A DNA stretch of 64,000 nt, taken from assembly GCA_024500155.1 (NCBI GenBank), contig CM044863.1, positions 10,595,501-10,659,500 of the forward strand, read 5' to 3'. Position 1 is the first letter of the stretch. The number at the start of each line of letters is the position of its first letter. Positions 22,601 through 32,394 of the stretch are shown here, piece after piece. The position numbers and the translations under genes were made by a program. The DNA comes from Chenopodium formosanum. Taxonomy: Eukaryota; Streptophyta; Magnoliopsida; Caryophyllales; Amaranthaceae. The notes below the pieces were generated by a model that was not told where the DNA came from, made no database searches, and saw nothing but the letters and a program-made list of their open reading frames with translations.

Positions 22601-22762
22601 AATGGGCTTCTTTTTAGGATCCACGGCGAGTTTGTGGACAGAGAGATCCGGGCTGACGCTTGGCATCTCTTCCACTTCAAAGGCAAAGATGTCTTTGAAT
22701 TCTTTCAACACAAGGTGCAAGCTTGCACCCAGAGTAACATAAGCAACCGTACCGACCTTCAC
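19613..22762 (-). CDS. Ty3/Gypsy pol: reverse transcriptase, RNase H, integrase
   Basis: 1,049 open codons, sense for the element. Reverse transcriptase: PFGLKNAPATFQ near residue 177-188 and the YIDD box at about 206-209. RNase H: YVDGSS, NNEAEYEALLAG and YSDSQLV. Integrase: a zinc-binding start (SHIGG ... CDKCQKF), then the core with MDILGPY, DNGPQFET and GQVEAYNK as the D,D,E positions. The end (PNWEGPYRI, RTWNVDNLKKYYF) is of the Tat type, with no chromodomain. Anomaly: in the first catalytic RT motif, normally F-M-D-A-Y-S-G, residue 144 is Val, so an essential metal ligand is missing. The frame is closed upstream by TAG at 22859-22861 and a further stop near 22975, so pol is cut off from protease. 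Confidence 0.93.
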   Translation of the reverse strand: MKVGTVAYVTLGASLHLVLKEFKDIFAFEVEEMPSVSPDLSVHKLAVDPKKKPIRQKKRNHGEERSQAIAAEVKKLLDARFIRPCNFPDWVANVVLVRKPNGTWRMCVDYTDLNKACPKDSYPLPKIDSRVDSTVGHALISFMVAYSGFHQIPLWKKDQEKTAFVNDLGLFCYTVMPFGLKNAPATFQRMINTVFINQIGRNVEAYIDDMIVKFKQQMDHLADLRETFTTLRRHKVMLNPKKCVFGVESGKFLGFLIDQRGIEANPEKIQAVIDVKSPRSVKEVQRLTGCLAALGRFLSRSGDKCLYFFQAIRKKTRFEWGDDAETTFQKLKEHLHSLPRLVSPLPRETLYMYLAVSDHALSAVLLAERDDVQLTVYFISHVLKNAELRYPMVEKFGLALYMAFKKLKPYFLAHPVVIYTDQPLKRPMSTLESAGRMLKWAIEMQSLEITYEPRKAVKGQAFADFIVEMTRPVALDNLDQVWKVYVDGSSTKNGCGAGVIYESPEGDRYEYALRFKFQASNNEAEYEALLAGIRMCKAAGATKIDAYSDSQLVVSQYEGKFEATHPAMINYLQAVKEEAGSLEEFHLNQVPRSDNNQVDVLSKLASFACHDMPRSVFWEVLEKRSIYEDPIGVLDRSSTWLDGIRAYLSDSTLPDSPQEVVVLKKRAASFELRNGELFKAGFLKPLLKCVTPEKGKEVLEDLHSGFCASHIGGRSLAVRARRHYFWPTLEADAKELVKKCDKCQKFGKLIHRPATDLTAIHSPIPFAKWGMDILGPYTPAPGGKRYILVAVDYFTKWVEAEAVKNIKTSDVISFIWKNVITRYGVPMSMVFDNGPQFETPQLKTWLGDQGISSCFASVGRPQANGQVEAYNKLISDGIKKKIERAGGLWAEELIHVLWAIRTTAKGATGETPFLMVYGAEAVLPIEHYEPTLRVMLYDEEANWEAMRLALDSLPERRGNAALRHEIYRLRMTRAYNKKVHRRPLKVDDLVLRKMEATGRANKLGKLTPNWEGPYRIYEEVRDGTYRLETPDGRRLPRTWNVDNLKKYYF

Positions 22763-22956
22763 AGTACGCTCTGGACGGCTTTCGTCCAGAACGAGATCAA
22801 TGTTTTCACCAGCCGGTTGGGGACGGAGCTCGTCTGATCGTTCCCCGGTCAGTGATTGCTATTTTTTCTCTTTCTTCACCTCCACCAGCAGAGGCGCTTT
22901 TCTTTTCTTACCAACGGCTGGTGGGGCAGGATTGACTTCCTTGACATCGTCAAGGT

Positions 22957-23430
22957 CTATTGGTTCCTTCTCTTAGCCGTCTGAGGCCACAGTGTCTTTA
23001 ACGGCTGAGCCGTCTTCTGATCCCCGTTCAGGGAACCAACAGAGCCATCATCCCGCTCATACTTGATGAGCATGAGAGACGGGATGATTACCGCCTTGGC
23101 TTCGTTGAGGGTTGGCCTACCAAGGATGATATTGTAGGCGGTAAACTCCTCAACGACCAAGAATCTGACGACAATATGTCGTCCCTGGCCTTCTTCTCCC
23201 AGCCGGATGGGCAAGTCAATTCTTCCGGCTGGGTAGACCATCCCACCCCCAAAACCAACCAAGGGGTGGGTGACCGGATGCATGCAGCTGACATTGTATT
23301 TCAGCTTCTGTAGGCACCGGAGGCTGGTAATGTCCGACGAGCTGCTGGTGTCAATAAGGATCCGTCCAACCAAGGATCCGTCCAACCAGCTGGTTGGCAA
23401 CCTTACATTCAATGACGACCGGGTCGTCAT
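22957..23430 (-). pseudogene. Ty3/Gypsy aspartic protease segment, frame-shifted
   Basis: Carries the retroviral-type aspartic protease motif LIDTSSSSDI (normally DTGSS...), then the flap and hydrophobic region (YPAGRIDLPIRL, FLVVEEFTAYNIILGRPTLNEAKAV), which places it well. The reading frame differs from both gag upstream and pol downstream. Upstream the shift is explained by a 16-bp tandem duplication (23356-23387). Downstream a second indel near 22975 returns to the pol frame. The Gly after DT in the active-site triad is Ser here, which is unusual in active retroelement proteases. Confidence 0.8.
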
Positions 23431-25561
23431 GCGGACGGTGGACGCTGCCCCTATCCTTCTCAGTTATGAGGACGTCTGGGAAGGTGGAACTGGCAGACGC
23501 CTGCTCATCATCATCATCCTTGTCCATCTTTCGAAAATGGCTCTTGGTGCCCCGGATGGTAGGGCCACCACATGAAAATCCGCCTGCTATAGTGTAGACT
23601 GGATCCTTGTCGGTATCCGAGCTACTAGTAGGCTGATGGGTAGTCTTGGGGGACTGACCCTTGTTTTTCTTCTTTGCCCCAGCTGGGGACTTAGAAATGT
23701 AGGACTTTAGAAGCCCTTTGTCAGCCAGACGGTCCAACGTTCGCTGTAGACTGAAGCAGTCGTTGGTGTCATGGCCAACCTCCTCATGGAAATGGCAAAA
23801 TTTATTTTTGTTCCGCGACTGAACGGAACTCTTCATTGGATTCGGCTTCTCAATGGACAGCCGGTCCTTTACCTCCATGAGGATGGAGTTGCAGTCTTTG
23901 TTAAAATTGTACTTGGGGACGTACGGTTTAAACTCTCTCTTTTTCTTCTGGGATGGCTGGTCAGAATCACTAACCGCCCAGACTTCTTTTCTCTTTATGC
24001 TCTCTTCTTTTTTGTTGGCCGGCTGAGCAGACCGGCTTTCTTTTTGTTTGTCAGACTTCTTTGAGTCTGACTGACTACTAGGCGTGCAGAGGTCGGTAGC
24101 TTGAATATAGTTCTCCGCCTCCCTCAAGGCCGCCTGTAGCGTAAATGCCCCCTTTCTGACAAGGACGAACTTAAAAGCCGACCCGTCTCTCAGACCCTTG
24201 AAAAAGTCTGTAAAAGCTACCTCGTCAGACAGTTCCTGGATCTGAATTCTGACCAGATTGAACCACCTGACATATGAGCGTAGCCCTTCCTTCTCACCCT
24301 GCTTAACGGTGCTCAAATCAAGGCTCGTTTTCTTAGCAGGGATGTTCATTGAGAAGTTGGTGGCAAACAAGAAGGCTAGCTTCTTGAAGCAATCAATTGA
24401 GCCGGCTGGCAAGTTGCCAAACCACTGTTGGGCAATGCCCTTCAGTGTAGCCGGGAAACATCAACACCAGGTGGAATCATCCCAACCCTGTAAGCACATG
24501 AGGTTGGTGTATGCCATCAGGTGGTCTTCTGGGTTGGTGGTACCATCATAGGTGCCCACCAACACATTCTTAACCTTGGACGGCTGAGCCGCCTCGGTTA
24601 TATTCTTGGCAAACGCAGAGGGTTGTTCACCAAGCTTGAGCAGTCGGAGCTGCCAGTCCAAAGGCTGGACGGGGGTGTATGCCTCCTGCCCTCCAAAAGG
24701 AGGAGGCTGCATGAACTGTAGGCCATATTGCCCATACTGCGCCTGAGGCGCATATGGGACAGACCCAATCATCAGCTGAGGTTCGGTATTGATGGTTTTA
24801 CCGCCTGTCCGACTCTCAAGTAAGGACTGTGAGTTCCTTACAGAAGTTTCTTTGAAGCTGTCTGGAAAGCTCAAAGTAGAGACTGACTCAGACAGCTGCT
24901 GGTTTCTCCTCCGCTCGATGATGCGTCGAGCGTCGGAGGCTGTTTTCTTGCTGGTCCCCGGCTGTTCATGCCGAGGCTGCCTCTGAGGACCAGTAGGCAG
25001 TAGAATTTTCGACCAGTCAAGTCTGGAGGCCATCCTCTCCTTCTCCCTTTCTTTGTCTTTGGGATGAGGAGTTGGACGCCTGTCCTTGATGGGCCTTTTC
25101 TTCCCAGGAGTGGGAGACTTCTTAGCCGGCGGACTCTTGCTAGAGCCTGCCTTGTTTTTGTTGATCATGGCCTTGATTTCACCTTTGAAAGAGGTCATGA
25201 ATTTCATGAGCTCATCCCGGGTGACTGGGGCTTGACCTTTGGCCTTCTGGGTTTCTCCTTCTGGCCTTCCAGAGGGGCGCCTGCTTGGGCCCGCCTGATC
25301 AAGATTGCGCTCCAATTTATCTTTGGAACGCTTGTACTTAGACACGAAGGACCCATCCTTTGTGGTATAGGTCTCCACATCATCATCATCTTCATCATCA
25401 GCTTCATCCTCAGTGACGACCTCAGGCGGAGGCCGAGGGAACGACTGAGGAATTCCAGAACCTCCCGGCTGAGGTGCCGGTTGAGGGTTTTCTTGGTTCT
25501 CCGGTTGTATAACCGGTTGTAAGTTTGTAAGATCAGGAATGGGTACAGACTCTCCAACCAT
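23351..25561 (-). pseudogene. Ty3/Gypsy gag, one internal stop
   Basis: Starts at ATG 25561, shortly after the primer site. It is one continuous frame broken only by a TGA at 24461-24463, plausibly from a CGA codon by CpG decay. The first half is acidic, then Lys/Pro-rich. The Gag core follows across the stop (LMAYTNLMCLQGW ... IAQQWFGNLP, SYVRWFNLV). A zinc-knuckle-like region near 23740-23790 reads CHFHEEVGHDTNDCF. Downstream the frame runs into the protease start and ends at 23351 because of the 16-bp duplication. Gag would package element RNA and form cytoplasmic particles; here only truncated forms are possible without stop-codon readthrough. Confidence 0.85.
23356..23387. repeat. 16-bp perfect tandem duplication disrupting gag-protease
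   Basis: The 16-mer AAGGATCCGTCCAACC occurs twice in direct succession (23356-23371, 23372-23387). Sixteen is not a multiple of three, so it shifts the frame exactly where Gag should read into protease. Confidence 0.95.
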
Positions 25562-25575
25562 CTTTGAGGTACTCT

Positions 25576-25592
25576 CCCCACAGACGGCGCCA
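25576..25592 (-). other. Primer-binding site, tRNA-Asp type
   Basis: Sense strand reads TGGCGCCGTCTGTGGGG, two bases inside the 5' LTR. The first nine bases and the G run match the complement of a plant tRNA-Asp 3' end; the middle differs. This PBS type is common in Athila/Tat Gypsy elements. Confidence 0.8.
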
Positions 25593-25594
25593 AA

Positions 25595-26081
25595 TGTTTT
25601 GGGTGTTTTTGTCCCTCAAGAGAGTTACAGCTCGAAGACTGGTCCGGTGCAGCCTGTACCTGCAAGACAAACGGAGACACTAGTTGGTAGGTGCTCCGCC
25701 TCCGACGATCAAGTTAGTAACTTAAAAGGAGAGAAAAAGGTGCGGAAATTTAGGTGGGGATCTGCTCGGGTTCCAAGCTCAATTGTCTCTATCAAAGGGA
25801 CAGTTTGTAATAAATGGTAGAACGTGCCCTCCAAAAGAGGGGAATCTCCCTATTTATAGGGTCCTTGGGAATTGTGCCCCTGATTAGGTCACAGAACCCT
25901 AATCAGTGGTGGGCTGCGCCGTTTTACGGCTTTCTCGGGATTTGGGCCTGAAGGCCGTCATCCTCCAAATATCTGGGATGACACGTGTCAAGCAGGGGAT
26001 AGGTCCACTTTGGACCACCCTGGGGCTGACACGTGTCACCCTCTGGTTGGTCCACATGGCGGGGTAAAATTACCCTAAACA
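25595..26081 (-). repeat. 5' LTR of the Tat-like Gypsy element
   Basis: 487 bp, TG...CA, followed by the ATATA target duplication. It drives the element on the - strand: a TATAAATA box lies at 25851-25858, placing the transcription start near 25820. G-box palindromes TGACACGTGTCA at 25979-25990 and 26027-26038 lie in its U3. Confidence 0.95.
25851..25858 (-). promoter_or_regulatory. TATA box in the 5' LTR
   Basis: TATAAATA on the - strand within CCTATAAATAGGG, a canonical plant TATA box, conserved at 15181-15188 in the other LTR. Confidence 0.75.
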
Positions 26082-26086
26082 ATATA

Positions 26087-28423
26087 TACCTAGGTAAATA
26101 AATTTTTCATAATTAAAGTACAACTTCTTATGTACATCATGTCAGCTATAGTAAAAAACATTGATCCTGTTTTTAGAAGTTGATATTTCTCTTAGTTGAT
26201 ATTTCTCTTGTTTTTATATGTCACCCAACAAGCACAATAACAAATTTTAACCTTTAATATAGTTGACAATAACTTTGGAGACTAGTCCATGGAGAATAAG
26301 AGGTGGCAAATGTGCTAAATTTGGATGAAGTCGTTGAAACTTGATAGAGTATATAAATCGATCTTAGGTTTCAACCATAATCTTAACCTTTTGGTTGAGT
26401 TGGTTCATTAACATGGTATCAGAATAAACGTGAGACAGTATAAAAGTCATATTAGATTCAAATTTAATCCACCTTCACTTGTAAGTGAAATATTTTGCGC
26501 TGGGTATGAGGAGACTAATGTTGTATCCACATTTCAAACTCAAAGGTCTCTCATATGAGGGGACACGATAGAGTATATAAATCGATCTTGGGTTTCAACC
26601 ATAAGATTAAGCTTTGGGTTGAGTTGGTTCATTATCAAAACCCCATTATAATTTACTTGTGATCTAACTTTGTGAGTTGCTTCATATTAAATGGAGAATT
26701 GAAAAAGTATCACCTTATCAAGTAGAAATGTAGAAGGGTTACTCTTAATATCACCTTCTAAGTCCCTGCTGAACAGGACCTAAGTATTAATTTTAGTACA
26801 CACTTCCCTTAATTAACACGTATGTAAGTGAACTAAACCCGATCTCTTTCTTCTTGTTTGGCCTGGGTTGCCCAAACTCATTTTGTATTATCTTAACTTA
26901 ATATGGTATCATAGTCAAGAAAAACTTACACATAAGCCCAAGTAAGGTTTCATTCCAAAATCATATGGTAATAGGAGGAGTAGCTCACTTAGGTATAACG
27001 TAGTGATTCTTTGTTTAATTACACGTGGGACAACAACTCACACTTACAAGTTGCAACCTATCACAACTAGATAAGGATTTACATTGACATGATGACTAAT
27101 CCCTAAGAGGATTATTTCTGAAGTTATTTGAGATTTTGAGTTTGCTAAAATATTACGGAGTATATTCTTGAAAAGTTGACATGATAAAGAAAGAAAGTAA
27201 TAAGATAAGACAACACTAATGTTGCTCTTATACCTCCCATCTTAAAAATAACTTAGTACAAAAATTGAGGGTTATCTAGTTGATTGATCTTTAATGGATG
27301 GCACAACTTTTTATTTATGGATTGGCCGGAAGTGAATAAATCTTTTATTTAATATACAATAAATTAAATAAAATTAGTCCTCTATAGTAATCCCTAAATA
27401 AGAAATATAATTAATACAAAATATATGTCACATTTTTATTTAAAGCCTTTTAAAAATTATTCTCCAAGTGATAATGCACCATTATAAAAATATGTAAAAA
27501 TTTTAAAGTACTACTTGATCTAAGGAGATAGGGGATCGGAGTAGTAATGTACTATCATGTGTCAGTCTTCTCTCTTTATAAGTTAATATGATGGATAATT
27601 ATCTTTTTTTCGTTAGTATGTTTACTAGATCACACGCAATACTATGTTTATTAGTAAATAAAACAATGAATAATTAAGATCATCAAGATTTAATTTTGAG
27701 CTCTCTCTAGATGATCTATTACAAATGAAACAAACATAAAAGAATAAAAAAAATAGAGGACATATATAATAATAATATCGCATTATAATTTCAAAATTCT
27801 AGTATTTTCGATTATAAAGAATATTCTACAGAATAGTCCGTAGTAATTTATTTCAAAATAATATAATGATTGGAATCAAACGTAGCCTATTATTTATTAC
27901 TTCGTAATAATAATATAAACCCATGCGTGGGGTAGTAGTACTAGTAGTAGTTAACTAGTTATAGCAAGTAGCAATACAGCTAATATGAGTTCCAAAATAA
28001 CTTAGAATTTATTAGTGAAAAGATCGTACAGTACCATACTAGCACATGCTTAAAAATATACAGTATTAAATGATAGAAATTCCAACATATCTTGCAGCAA
28101 AATTGTGGTTACTTAGTCATTTCATAAACTTGTATAAATGGCATGCAGTTGGAGAGGAGGCAGGCAACGAACTCATAAATCTGATTTTCCTACCCCATGT
28201 CTATTTTATTTTATTTAATTTTAAACAAATACTTCGTATCTATTTCAAACTATATATTAAATTAAATTTTTTTATTAGATAAAGGTTGAAAGGATATACA
28301 TATTTTATTACTCCGTATTTGAGACATGTTTGAAGAAGTTTTTTTTTAATATTATTAGAGATGGTTTGTGTGATGTCAAATTAAACACGAAAAACGTAGA
28401 TCACCGATAATTTGTAAAAGTAT
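26087..28423. other. AT-rich intergenic region with a TRIM, no gene
   Basis: Apart from the TRIM at 26342-26637 I see AT-rich non-coding DNA, one TACGGAGTA 9-mer (27154-27162), and no frame with a recognisable product. An open frame at 28070-28282 is AT-driven and unsupported. Confidence 0.6.
26342..26637 (+). mobile_element. Complete TRIM (terminal-repeat retrotransposon in miniature)
   Basis: 296 bp. Two 72-bp terminal direct repeats, 26342-26413 and 26566-26637, both with a gatagagtatataaatcgatc start and a ggttgagttggttcatta-ca end. Directly after the first repeat is TGGTATCAGA, the initiator-Met tRNA primer site. The inner end of the 152-bp internal region is purine-rich (atgagggga). 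Flanks are AAACT (26337-26341) and AAACC (26638-26642), a 5-bp duplication with one change. No coding capacity, as expected for TRIMs. Confidence 0.82.
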
Positions 28424-29015
28424 GGTGAATTATTGGCCTCAACACTCTGAACTATGGCTTGGGTGCATCCATCACTCTTTACTTTGCTTAGTGGCCAAAA
28501 CATCACAAACTAATGACTTGGGTGCAAAGCACACCTTTAGTGGGTTTTCCGGCCACCATTTTAATCGAAGCTGGTGAATTGAATTTTTATTTTTCGATTT
28601 GCGTGCCGAAAATGTCCCATAAAGGTTTTTGGGGTCATTTTAACCCTTAAGGACTTAAATAGAGCTCGAAACAAGCAAAAATAGCGTACATGATTTGTTT
28701 AGCATGTTATAAAATATCTCGATTTGTGTGTCATTGTTTTTTAAGTCGAATTGAGTCATTTACGCCTTTTTTTTTGCTGGTTTCGAGCTCAATTTGGATT
28801 CTTAAAGATCAAAATGACCCCCAAAACTTTCACACATGGGATATTTTTCGGCACGCAAATCGAAAAAATTCACCGGCTTCGCACGAGAATGGTGGCCGGA
28901 AAACTCACTAAAGGTGCACTTTGCACCCAAGTCATTAGTTTGTGGTGTTTTGACTACTAAGCAAAGTACAAGGTGCACCCAAGCCATAATTAAGAGTGTT
29001 GAGGCCAAATTTGCC
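28424..29015. mobile_element. Fold-back element with inverted arms of about 270 bp
   Basis: The left arm (from ggtgaattattggcctcaac) and the right arm (ending gttgaggccaaatttgcc) are inverted copies over nearly the whole element. Shared landmarks are atggcttgggtgca, aaactaatgacttgggtgcaaag, ttttccggccacca, cgatttgcgtgccgaaaa and gagctcgaaac. Only about 60-80 bases in the middle are unpaired. Long arms, no coding capacity and GG...CC ends suggest a Mutator-type or fold-back MITE. I found no clean target duplication. Confidence 0.78.
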
Positions 29016-29289
29016 TTTATATTATTATAGTATAGCATATTATTTTTTTTATATCAAATTAGTTGACACATTTTTCTATACACATTAATCAATATAATTT
29101 GAAATGTTGTGTATGATAGTATAAAAACTAGATAATGAGAAAAAATTTACAAGATCTTATATGATTATGTTTTTCTAAGAAAATAAATTACAAAAGAAAG
29201 TCAAGGTAAATTCAATAAAGAGTGTCAAAAGTCGAAATAACGTGTCAACTGAAAATAAACAATGGGAAAATCTTACTCCGTATTATATA

Positions 29290-29560
29290 CTCCCTCCATT
29301 CTCAAAATTTTGACTCTTTTGAGTTGATTTTGCGGTTATTAAGAAATTTAAATAAAAATATATTGGAAAGATAAATTTACATAGGGTTTGTAAAATAGAG
29401 AGATAAAGTATTAAAAATTCATGAAAAAAACAAAATTTTATATGGGGAAGATAATTTGCACAAATTTTTTGTAAATTGGTGGATATTTTAATGCAAATAG
29501 GTCGATTATTTTGGGACTAAAATTAAGCTAAAAGGATCGAAGTTTTGGGGACGGAGGAAG
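29290..29560. mobile_element. Stowaway MITE
   Basis: 271 bp. Begins CTCCCTCCATTCTCAAAATTT and ends with its inverted match (...AAGTTTTGGGGACGGAGGAAG), flanked by TA on both sides (29288-29289, 29561-29562). Canonical Stowaway (Tc1/mariner) ends; non-coding. Confidence 0.88.
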
Positions 29561-29869
29561 TACAGAATAATGTCTAAGGATATCTGTATGAAGGTGGTAG
29601 TGTAATGAATGTTACTGCATTTTTATTAAATGAATAGAACATGCATGCATATTTATGAAAATGTGGCTGCAAAGAAAAATAATAAATTCGATATGGCCAT
29701 GTAATATGGTTGATGTTATCAAGGAACAGCATTAAAATAACATCAAAAGATTATTTTATGACATTTATAATTGTCATGAAATTAAAATATCCAATACACT
29801 GTTAAAACCTACTTGAAATTTCTTACTCGTAATTATTAAAATTAAAACAAGACATTATTGCAAATTATT

Positions 29870-30260
29870 GGCTACCTTTTTGTGGTTACCAAATTATACC
29901 TGAAAATCATATTATAACTTATAAGGGTCCTTAATTCTTTATTAGTTCCACCAACAAATTAAGTGAAGAGAAAAAGACTTAAGGAGTAGTTCTAATCGTG
30001 TAATATGAAAGACAAAGAGACAATTGTTTTTAATTTGTCAACTTCAAGCAAAAAAATATATTTAAAAATGTTTTTGTGTGACATTCTACGTCTAATGACT
30101 ATATTTGGCTAGGGCATAGACAACTAGATGAATGGAAGGAAATTAATAAGCAAACACAAATTTAATTAAAGATTGATAGAAGTAGAGAATACATGGTAAT
30201 TGGAAAACTCGAGAATTAGGATGAAAGATTGCAGGTGATTATATGTATATTTTTTAAAAC
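29870..30260 (+). repeat. Ancient direct duplication, copy 1
   Basis: Aligns with 32395-32770 in the same orientation: shared order of aaattat, ataagggtcc, ttattagtt-cca, aattaagtgaagagaa, gagtagttctaa, gaaagagacaatt, taatgactata, ttggctagggcatagacaac, agatgaatg and ggtgactatat. Diverged with many gaps. No coding frame. Confidence 0.65.
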
Positions 30261-30388
30261 ATTCAAAGATGACCTATAAGTCATTTGACCCTGAATCAAT
30301 ATTTAGATAAACTATAATGGTTATACCTAGATATTTATTAACAAAAAAGTCCTTAGTATTAGCTTGATCATTGGAGCAAAAAAAAGTA

Positions 30389-31305
30389 CTACCTCCGTTT
30401 CATAAAATCTGCAACAATTTCCCAAAACGGAAAATATACATTATGTGCAAAAACCAAAAGTTTCCTCTTTTAGTAATTTTTTGTGTAAAATTACCACTAT
30501 ACCCTTACTAAATTTTACTTAAATATAATAAATAACATATTAACTCTTAACCCAAATTAATTTATCTATAATTAAAACCCTAACCCACATTCTCTCTCCT
30601 CCCTCACAACCCACATCCACCACCAATACCACCATTTTTTTCTCTCTCCTCCCTCTGAACCACCACCAACACCACGAAACCACCACCACCACCACCACCA
30701 CTCAGATCAAGTCTCTCTGTTTCCCACCAATAACACGAAACCACCACCACCAACCGCTAACTCAGTTTCCCTGTTCAAAATCGCCATCGTTCACCCCTTT
30801 CACGTCACCCTACCAATTCGCCGCCTCTTTCACCATTTTCAAAGTCGTCGTCGTGCGATTTGGTTGGATTTGGGGGTCTGCGATTTGGTGGTCGTGCGAC
30901 TGGGTGGGTTCGTTGGTGGTGGTAAGTGGGGGTTTTGGTTCGTTGGTGGTTGGGTGGGTTTTTGGTGGTGGTGCGGGTTGGTTGGATGGGTTTAGGGTGG
31001 TGGTGCGAGTTGATTGGTGGTGGTGAGGTGGGGCTTCGTTCGTTAGTGGTCTGGTGGTGGTGCTAGTGGTCTGGTGGTGTCGGTGGTCTAGTGCAGTGGT
31101 CTGGTGGTGTCGGTGGTCTAGTGCAGTGGTCTTGTGGTGTCGGTGGTGTGTGTTGGCTGGCTGGGTTTTGGGTGGTTGTGGTGGGGTTATTTTCTCTCTT
31201 CTCCAATTAATCACATCCCCTTTTGTTTACTAATCTTTGCTTAAGAAATTTTTCCTTGAGAATTGTGCAAGCCCGTTTGTTGCAGATTTTATGAAATGGA
31301 AGTAG
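30389..31305. mobile_element. Long Stowaway-like element with C/A-rich internal cargo
   Basis: 917 bp. Left end CTACCTCCGTTTCATAAAAT continuing through ctgcaacaa, and right end its inverted match (ttgttgcagattttatgaaatggaagtag), flanked by TA (30387-30388, 31306-31307). The middle is unlike the AT-rich surroundings: ccaccaccacc repeats on one half and tggtggt/gtcgg repeats on the other. On the - strand it gives a His/Thr/Pro-rich open frame (30810-31214) that I regard as low-complexity rather than a proven gene. The size is large for a Stowaway MITE. Confidence 0.75.
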
Positions 31306-31601
31306 TAATTAAAAAATAAAAATTGCTTGCTCGATCAATAAGCAAGCTAGTTTTCTTGAGAAAAGTTTAATTTCCAAAATATAAAATATTGATATATTAA
31401 TACATTAAAATTTTAAAAACTAATTAAAATATTATGCTTCAACTTGAGAGAAATATAGCCAATTAGCCATATAGGTTATAACTTCGAGCCCTAACACATC
31501 TAGAAACTTCTCTCACCTCATCGTTATTTTCTCCATTAATGCTAGCTAGGTTTTTTTCAAAAAAAAGTCTATATATGACGACCATCCTTGCTAGTTAACT
31601 A

Positions 31602-31831
31602 CTTCTTCCGTTATATTTTTATCACAACGTGGGAATTTTACACTTACCATATATTATCAATGCATATTTTATAGCTTAAATATCTAAATTCGTCTATAAT
31701 ACGGAGTAGTATAAATTATAAAATGTTGAAATTAATACAGTGTATTTCGAAATGAATTTTACATGATCCCACATGACTATAATTACAACGTATAAATCTT
31801 CCAAACGTTGTGATAAGAAAAACGGAGAAAG
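31602..31831. mobile_element. Stowaway MITE
   Basis: 230 bp, CTTCTTCCGTTATATTTTTA... with inverted ...TAAGAAAAACGGAGAAAG end; inner match ATCACAACGT/ACGTTGTGAT with a small gap. TA duplications at 31600-31601 and 31832-31833. A TACGGAGTA 9-mer sits at its centre. Confidence 0.82.
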
Positions 31832-32394
31832 TACAATTTTACGTGTCATAAATTTTTGATCTGACGTTATAATGAATCATCTATGTATTAGTTTGTAATT
31901 AACCCATAGATAAGCATAAGAGTAATTATTTCGTACCTCTGATCTTTTTTTTTCCTAGTTATATTTAGTATGATATCCAATATTCCAATGCTCATGTTTG
32001 ACCAATTATAACTTTAATTACATATCTAGTGAGATAAATTATGAAAATTTGATATTTGAATACTACACATCAATAACAAATTTACAATTTTACCAAGATC
32101 ACATACATATAATAAGTTTTTACTTGTACATGTGTATTATATGTGTATCATAAGCAGCAATAGACGATCAAATCAAAGGTTTTTAGTTTGACCAAATGAA
32201 TAATAATTGAGAACAAAAAAAAAAACATAGGTAAAATTACTCTGTATGCAAGATTGCAAGCTAAGACCACTGTACAAGATTCACAACAAAAGTAAACTAA
32301 CTATTCGAATACTACTAATGAATTAGAATCAAATTAAATCATACTCGTGGTTACAACTAACAAATCGTCAAACCATCTGTCCATAAAGGCAATT

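Larger units (their letters stand above)
14925..26081 (-). mobile_element. Ty3/Gypsy LTR retrotransposon, Tat-like, full-length but defective
   Basis: An 11,157-bp element, sense strand -. Two LTRs of 486 and 487 bp start TG and end CA and are flanked by the 5-bp duplication ATATA (14920-14924 and 26082-26086). Next to the 5' LTR is a tRNA-Asp-type primer site, and before the 3' LTR a purine tract. Gag, protease, reverse transcriptase, RNase H and integrase follow in Ty3/Gypsy order. Pol stops at 19613, leaving a 4.2-kb 3' region that carries an independent intron-containing gene on the opposite strand, a layout known for the Tat/Ogre/Retand group. The LTRs differ by about ten substitutions and one indel (about 2%), so insertion is fairly recent. 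Coding lesions and a lost RT catalytic Asp make it non-autonomous now. Confidence 0.95.

Noticed and set aside
30810..31214. 134-codon His/Thr/Pro-rich open frame
   Set aside because: Produced by GGT/CCA-type simple repeats inside a Stowaway-like element; no plausible promoter or family.
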